From Apteryx mantelli (Eukaryota > Chordata > Aves > Apterygiformes > Apterygidae), in NCBI RefSeq assembly GCF_036417845.1, contig NC_089978.1, positions 135,092,288 through 135,156,287 of the forward strand: DNA of 64,000 bases, written 5' to 3'. Numbering within the stretch: position 1 is the stretch's first letter; the number at the start of each line of letters is the position of its first letter. Positions 58,543 to 64,000 of the stretch are shown in pieces. The position numbers and the translations under genes are program-made. The notes beneath the pieces are model-generated. The model was not told the origin of the DNA. It was given only the letters and a program-made list of their open reading frames with translations, and searched no databases.

Positions 58543-61500
58543 TCAGAGTCTGTCCTCCCTTATTATCCCTTTGATCCAGTCCAAATAGTTGAGGACCTTG
58601 GTGTAGAAACCGTAACCTTGGGCACAGCCAATACCCCAAGAAACAATACCTGTAGCCACCCAGCGACCATTTGCTGTATCTAGCACTGTGAAGACACTCC
58701 CGCTGTCCCCCTGGCAGGTATCCTTTTTGACTATGAGGGAGCCAGCACAGAACATGTTCTCAGAGAAAACCATAGGTGTTTCTCTGTTCAAACTATCTAG
58801 CCATCTCTGACACTTCTCCCGAGCAACCGCTGGCAAGTTCACATACTTCAAATGATTTGAAATAAAGTTTTTTTCCACACCAAAGCCACTCACATAGCCC
58901 ATGTGCCCATCCATGTAGAACGTTGTGTTGGTAGTATCTGGGAGACAGATGGGCAGGATGGTAGGGCCCAGTGTTACTGGGTATTTCAGCTCCAGCAGTG
59001 CAATGTCTCCATTGAAGTTGTACTCATCTTTAGGGCTGTAATCTGGATGGATAAAGATCCTGCGTACAGGGTGGTTACCCATCTTGTGGAGCTCTTCTAC
59101 CTCTGTGTGGCCAAGGAAAATGTTAGTCTCCTCTGCCACCTGGTCCAGGCTTTTATTGCTCCCTCCTGCACCTTTGGGGAAGATGGTGTGGGCAGCAGTC
59201 AAGATCCAGCGATCGCCCAGGAGTGCGCCACCTCCACGTCCATGGATGCCAGTCAGAGCCTGCCAAGGGAAGCTGCCACTCTTTGCTGACCTGCCGCCCA
59301 AGATCCGCTGAACTTCAGTAACAGGATTGACCGGCTTCCCACACACTGCAGAGAGAGGCAAGGAGATTGTCACACCCTCTCTTACACTGGCTGGTCTCTC
59401 TCCTTCCTACACCATCTCTTGCTGTTTAACTTGATGTTATTTTCACCTTCCTGGATGGATTTCCCTGTCCTCCCTCAGTGACACTATTAAAAATATTATT
59501 TCTTCACCTTCTTCCCTGCATGTCCTCTCTGCTTTGTACTAACTCCCAGCGTGGATTGCTAAGTACCAGACAAAGTCAGAGTGTTTTACTGACCTGGCAA
59601 ACAGATAGGAATCTTCACCTGGCCATCTTGATCCACCCAGATTCCCTCAGGAGAGCAGGTGAATCTGTCTGGAAGATGAGACAGGAAGTGAATGAGAACC
59701 AGGCCTGCAGATGTGGGGTGGGTAGAAAGAAGGGGTACCTCTTTCCAGGGTATCCCACATACCGCACTCAGCCCTTCCATTGTAAAGGCACCCTTTCCCA
59801 GGAAAAGCCCTTTGCAGTACAGTCTGAGATGTTTCCCTCTGGGATAGCATGCTCATCTCTAAGCATCTCAGTTCCAGGTGAAGAATTGTAAAGTTCAGGC
59901 ACTGCTTCTATGGAAGAAAAGCCTAAGGAGACAGCTGAGAGCAGTCTAACTTCATTCAGTCCACATGCTCACAGAGCACTGTTTGACCTTATTTAGCTAA
60001 AAGAAGGGAGAGAAGAAATAAGGAACTTATATTCAACTCTCTGATCTCTGCAGTTTGCAGAGAGCAGGACAACTTGACTAGTTCCAGAAACAGGAATAAG
60101 ATGAAGCAGTTACTGGACATGTTCAGTATAAATTTCTGAAGCTGTATTGCAGCTCAGCTAACATGCATGTCACCTCTCAACACAAATCCCAATACCTCTA
60201 ATGTTCTTGCTTTTCTTAGAAAGTTTGTATAGTATATCAAATGCTAGCGACTAAAAATAGTTTCTACACAACTTATCTTACGCTTTATTAAACGCTCTCA
60301 ATAAACTGTTTGCTGTTCGCTTTGAACATTGACTAAATCACAGTCACCTCCCCATCAGAATTTTACACACCCTGGTGCTGATACTTACTTGCTCTTGATT
60401 CTTTCTGATAAGATAGAGCTCTGACTCTTTGACAAGGAGTTTAACTCAGATGCAAGGATAGGCAAATTCGACAGTAGTACCAACTTAAAGTACTCCTGTA
60501 TCTGCTCACTCTCAGCTGCTTGTTCCTGGACCCAATACCATAGTGTGTTACTTCTCTTAGGCATGCCACACAATTGTCTGTGCTGGCACCCATATCCAGG
60601 AACTGATTCAGGTTAAAATCCTACATTTTTTTGGTGGAGGCTAAATGAGTAGCCAGGGCAAGGAAATCAGGAACTCTTTATACTGTTCTTGTAAACAAAG
60701 TTCCTGTATCATCAAATCAAAGCTCAGGTGCAAACAGAAGGCAAATGAATGGTTTTGAACGTTCCCTTAAATTTCTGACCTGCTACATAAAAATAGATTT
60801 ATCTGTGTGTATATTATTTAGCCCCCAGATGTCTCTAGTGCTGGACAACATTCTAAACAGGGTGAAGAACATATTACACTGGAGTGGAGTGTGAGTTGAT
60901 TTAGTGTATCATCTGTACTATCTTAAGTTTGTATGATCAGTTCCTCAGGTTTCAGAATTTTGGTGAATCCAGGATATTGTGCCCCAGATTTCAGTGAAAG
61001 AGTGAAATCCACTGGAAAAGAATGAATCATGACTACAGATGCAAGAATAAAACCTTCCATAAATGTTTAAGGAATGCCTGGAAGAGGGGCATGAAGGATT
61101 CTGGAAACAAAGCAGGGCAGGAATAGGCTGAGGGAATAGGCCTCAGGACCTGCACTGCAGAGCTACGGAAAGACTGGAGAGCCCTCACTGAGGAAAGCAA
61201 GAGCCTCAAGCCTGAGGAATGGAGACTGGGGTGATTCTGTCTGGAGATCTGAGAGGGCTTTTCATGCACAGATTTCAATATCTGTGTGGGATTAAGACTC
61301 ACCACCTCCTTTTCTGGTGACTATGTGGTAGTATGGCTCATTGCACTGATATGTGATCACTGACTGGTAGCTGTTGCTTGCAGGTTTGTTAACATAACTG
61401 AATGCCCCGTTGGCCAGTTCTGTAGGGTTGCCACAGTTCACAACTACAAAAAAGGAAAAAAGAACAAGGAGATGAATCAAAGACAGACTTATTGACTGTA

Positions 61501-63943
61501 GATATAGGCTGAACTTGGATGGTGGCCATGATGTGAAGGATGGAGAGGACCAGCTAGTACAGCTGGTGGAGAGAGATAGTTCCAAAACTGGTCCCAAACT
61601 GGATATCTTTTGCTTTTAGATGTTACAGCATTGTATCAATATTAATGATATTCTATGTATTTTTGTAAGGGAAGAAAAACATTTAAGATTTTGCTGGAGC
61701 ATGCACAGGTAACACAAGTCAACAGTGGGCAATTGGACTAGATGAACTCCATAGGTCCTTCCAACCAGACAAATTGAGTCATAGAAGATGAAATTCCCAC
61801 CTGTTCTTGGAGGGATAACCCAGGGCAGGGACATAATCCCAGTTCTCAGTTCACTCACTTTCACAGCGGGGCATTGATTGATGCCATGTCCCATCATCCT
61901 GGCAGACAGCAGTGAAAGACAGCAGCTTCTGGTTGCCCTGCACAGGAGAGAAAAGCATCATCATTGGCTATATACAGCCTGACTTTCCCTTCCCTACATC
62001 AAAATATTATCCTATCTGCCCATCATTCCATTGCTATTCAGTTTCCCCTCTGCTCTCCTTTCCATATCCTGGCCTCACCCCTTGCTGCCTTCCCGCCATT
62101 CTGTGTTTGCCATAGGCTACAAATTCTTCATAGCAGGTCAAGACAGCAGCAGCCATCAAACTTTAAAATGTGACAAGACTGTGGCTGTACCCAGTCCTGG
62201 GAATAGGATGGCAAGGGAGGCAAGTAAATTTTCTGCTTCATATCTGATTTCATAGCCTTCCAAAGAGAAATTATTGCTCCCCAGTATTTCTTGGGATCTT
62301 TGTTCTTCTGTCTTCTACCAGGGCTTGCTCCTGTGTGAGACAGGGGATGCATAAGGGAGGGGGCTAGGAAAGAAATGGATACTGGAAGAAAGCCTACAGA
62401 AGCAAGGAAAAACAGACATTGAAAGAGGCTGCCAGGAGTGAACTCTTCAAAGAAGGCTTTACTGAAAGATGAAAGACTTACACAAACTGAAGAGAAGCCA
62501 GAATGTAGCTGAAGGGAGAGGACAAGGGATCTCACCTTCATCAGGTTATATCCAGTCTTGCAGCTGACAATGAAATAGTCCTGAAATTGATACATAGGCT
62601 GCAGGTCTCTGATGATGGTAAACTGATCCCATGGCATGGGCTGTGGGCACCGGACTCCTGTTAGAGAGTGTGATGAAGTGAATGGGTATTAACAAATGGC
62701 ATAGGTAGGCTACACTAGCCTCTGGGAAAGAAACTTCTTACTCTCTGAGGTGTAGTGGATCTTCCAGCCACGGCTGAACCCTGACTCATCAGTGAAGAAG
62801 AGTATATCCACCTCATTGCTGTTGGTTTCGATGCTGCCAGGTGATGCCTTGCCACAGAATTCACCAATCTCTTTCCCTTGCACTTGGATCTGTCAATGAA
62901 AACATGGATCAGAGACAGAAAGATACTTACATACCTCTCTGCTCTAGTATTCCCATATCAGTCCAGACTGAGTTTGCTACAGTGCCTATGACGGTGGACA
63001 GGGCTGGCTGTCTAACCCATCTTTGCTGATGTCTGCACTATCAGATCAGAACAAAGGGATCAGAACAAACTCTGCTTCTCCCTTATCATGGGAATCAGAC
63101 CTATTAACCCATTGAATCCTCAGATTACAGCAAAGGGAGATAAAACTGGAAGAAGGAGGATATTTTTGGCCTATTTTGGGATATTGCAGCCTGTGACCTC
63201 AGGACAATGGTAATTAAGAGCGCTGAAGGAGGGACAACGCAACAGCTCAGTCCTTTGTGCTGAAGCATTCTCCTTGTACTGATCCCAGATTTCTTGTCCC
63301 AGTGGTGGTGTTTGCATTTCTGTCCAGGCCTGCCAGCAGGGCTGGAAGCAGAGTTTGCTAATCTGGAGTTCTGGTACCTTGAGCTGGTCATAAGGACAGT
63401 GGACTTGCTGGTGTTCATCAATCTCAAAGGGTTCCAAGAACTTGAGAATGATAGACAGGCCCTTCTCCAGACGGATGCTGTAGTTACACCGGAGGTCCTC
63501 AGGATAGGGCTGGGGGTACTCAGGGCTGCTCAGGTACCCAGATGCCTCTGTGAACAACTCACTGCTGCACTCCACTAGTGGAGAGGAAGAGAGTAGATGT
63601 CACAACAGGGGACCGTGTCCTTGGTTTCCCTGTCAATTACTCCTGAAATCATCCCTTTCAGTCTGGAAGTCTCCCACCCTTACTGGCTGAAGAGCTCCCA
63701 TCCTGGAACTCTCCTCAGTTTATCCAATCTTTCAATTTACTGTTCAATTTGCAGTCTTTCAATTTACAATCTTTCAGTTTATCCAGGCTTTCAATTTACC
63801 TTTGCAAGAGTGCTGATCACTCTGAAGCTGATAGCCAGGCTGGCAAGAACAGAAGTAGCCAGACACATAGTTGTGGCAGAAATGCTGGCACAGAGGCCTC
63901 TCATCTTCCTCAGCAGCATTGTTAGGGGCACACTCATCTAGAT
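58543..63943 (-). CDS. C1R: Complement C1r, serine protease of the C1 complex, EGF exon to stop (5' exons beyond the window)
   Basis: Secreted protease that autoactivates in C1 and cleaves C1s. Minus-strand exons: 63800-63943, 63378-63574, 62742-62889, 62536-62657, 61859-61937, 61303-61443, 59594-59668 and 58543-59345 (stop TGA), about 569 residues. The signal peptide and CUB1 lie past the window. In order: EGF (DECAPNN, hydroxylation site CHNYVSGYFC), CUB2 (ECSSELFTEASGY, HCPYDQLK), CCP1 (FTIIRDLQPMYQF, CQDDGTWH), CCP2 and the protease domain. The activation bond is QR|ILGG. Catalytic residues: His in LTAAHTIF, Asp in GDIALLELK and Ser in CQGDSGSVF. The last motif is GDSGS, where C1r normally has GDSGG. 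A few residues are inserted before IFLGHTEVEEL. The domain matches human C1r (HGRGGGALLGDRWILTAAHT), not C1s. Confidence 0.96.
59669..61302 (-). other. C1R intron within CCP2
   Basis: 1.6 kb: GTGAGT donor at 61302 and CCAG acceptor at 59669. No repeat or RNA gene recognised. Confidence 0.8.
61444..61858 (-). other. C1R intron between CCP1 and CCP2
   Basis: GTGAGT donor at 61858 and TTGTAG acceptor at 61444. Holds a short CR1 remnant at about 61725-61790. Confidence 0.8.
61725..61790 (+). mobile_element. CR1 LINE 3' remnant
   Basis: Short plus-strand match to the CR1 3' tail: TTGGACTAGATGAACTCC, ATAGGTCCTTCCAACC and a diverged end. Too short to classify further. Confidence 0.65.
61938..62535 (-). 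other. C1R intron within CCP1
   Basis: GTGAGA donor at 62535 and TGCAG acceptor at 61938. Nothing recognised. Confidence 0.8.
62890..63377 (-). other. C1R intron within CUB2
   Basis: GTACCA donor at 63377 and GACAG acceptor at 62890. Nothing recognised. Confidence 0.8.
63720..63800 (-). repeat. Tandem copies of the C1R EGF-exon splice-donor sequence
   Basis: On the minus strand GTAAATTGAAAG occurs at the real donor (63799-63788) and twice more at 63767-63756 and 63740-63729, spaced 27-32 bp, with related half-units between (GATAAACTGAAAG, GCAAATTGAAC). Confidence 0.85.
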
Positions 63944-64000
63944 CTGAAGAGACCAAGAGATGCAGGGATAAGGGGAGGAAAGAGATAAACCTATTTACTG

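Noticed and set aside
1-64000. CRISPR arrays, operons or phage features
   Set aside because: No regularly spaced repeats of that kind; all genes are intron-containing vertebrate genes.

Overview
The window reads as a nuclear sauropsid chromosome, most likely a bird and less likely a crocodilian or turtle. The evidence is compact GT-AG introns, CpG-island promoters, and CR1 LINEs as the only abundant interspersed repeat, with the typical CR1 3' end built from ATTCTGTG repeats. No bacterial, phage or organellar genes are present. The gene order PTPN6 > < PHB2 | EMG1 > < LPCAT3 | C1S > < C1R is the same as on human 12p13, so this is a conserved vertebrate block.

Layout: (1) 112-5337 (+), the 3' part of PTPN6 (SHP-1): C-SH2, PTP domain and tail. 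(2) 9453-15230 (-), complete PHB2 in nine coding exons, one intron looking like a U12 AT-AC intron and another holding a candidate scaRNA. (3) 15231-15558, a short head-to-head CpG promoter. (4) 15559-17605 (+), complete EMG1 in six exons. (5) 18538-37020 (-), complete LPCAT3 in twelve coding exons, with a 12.6 kb first intron that holds a long CR1. (6) about 37.0-46.2 kb, mostly unexplained intergenic DNA with CR1 scraps and a pentanucleotide microsatellite. (7) 46276-54682 (+), complete C1S. (8) 54.9-58.1 kb, CR1-rich spacer. (9) 58543 to the window end (-), C1R from its EGF exon to the stop; its CUB1 and signal exons lie beyond the window.

The exon models were assembled by hand from splice signals, reading phase and recalled human proteins. 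Every internal exon joins in frame. The totals (PHB2 299 aa, EMG1 229, LPCAT3 469, C1S 689) match or come close to the human lengths. C1S and C1R form the two proteases of the complement C1 complex, and C1r activates C1s. PHB2 (mitochondrial scaffold) and EMG1 (18S rRNA methylation) share a promoter of housekeeping type. PTPN6 is the haematopoietic tyrosine phosphatase and LPCAT3 the ER lysophospholipid acyltransferase.

I found no wholly new system. The best leads are the AT-AC intron in PHB2, the candidate SCARNA12-like RNA in another PHB2 intron, non-consensus residues in both complement proteases (GDSGS in C1R, Lys-Ile-Phe-Gly-Gly activation site in C1S), pairs of stop-free 3n introns in PTPN6 and LPCAT3, and short repeats at EMG1 intron 1, the PHB2 5' UTR and a C1R splice donor.
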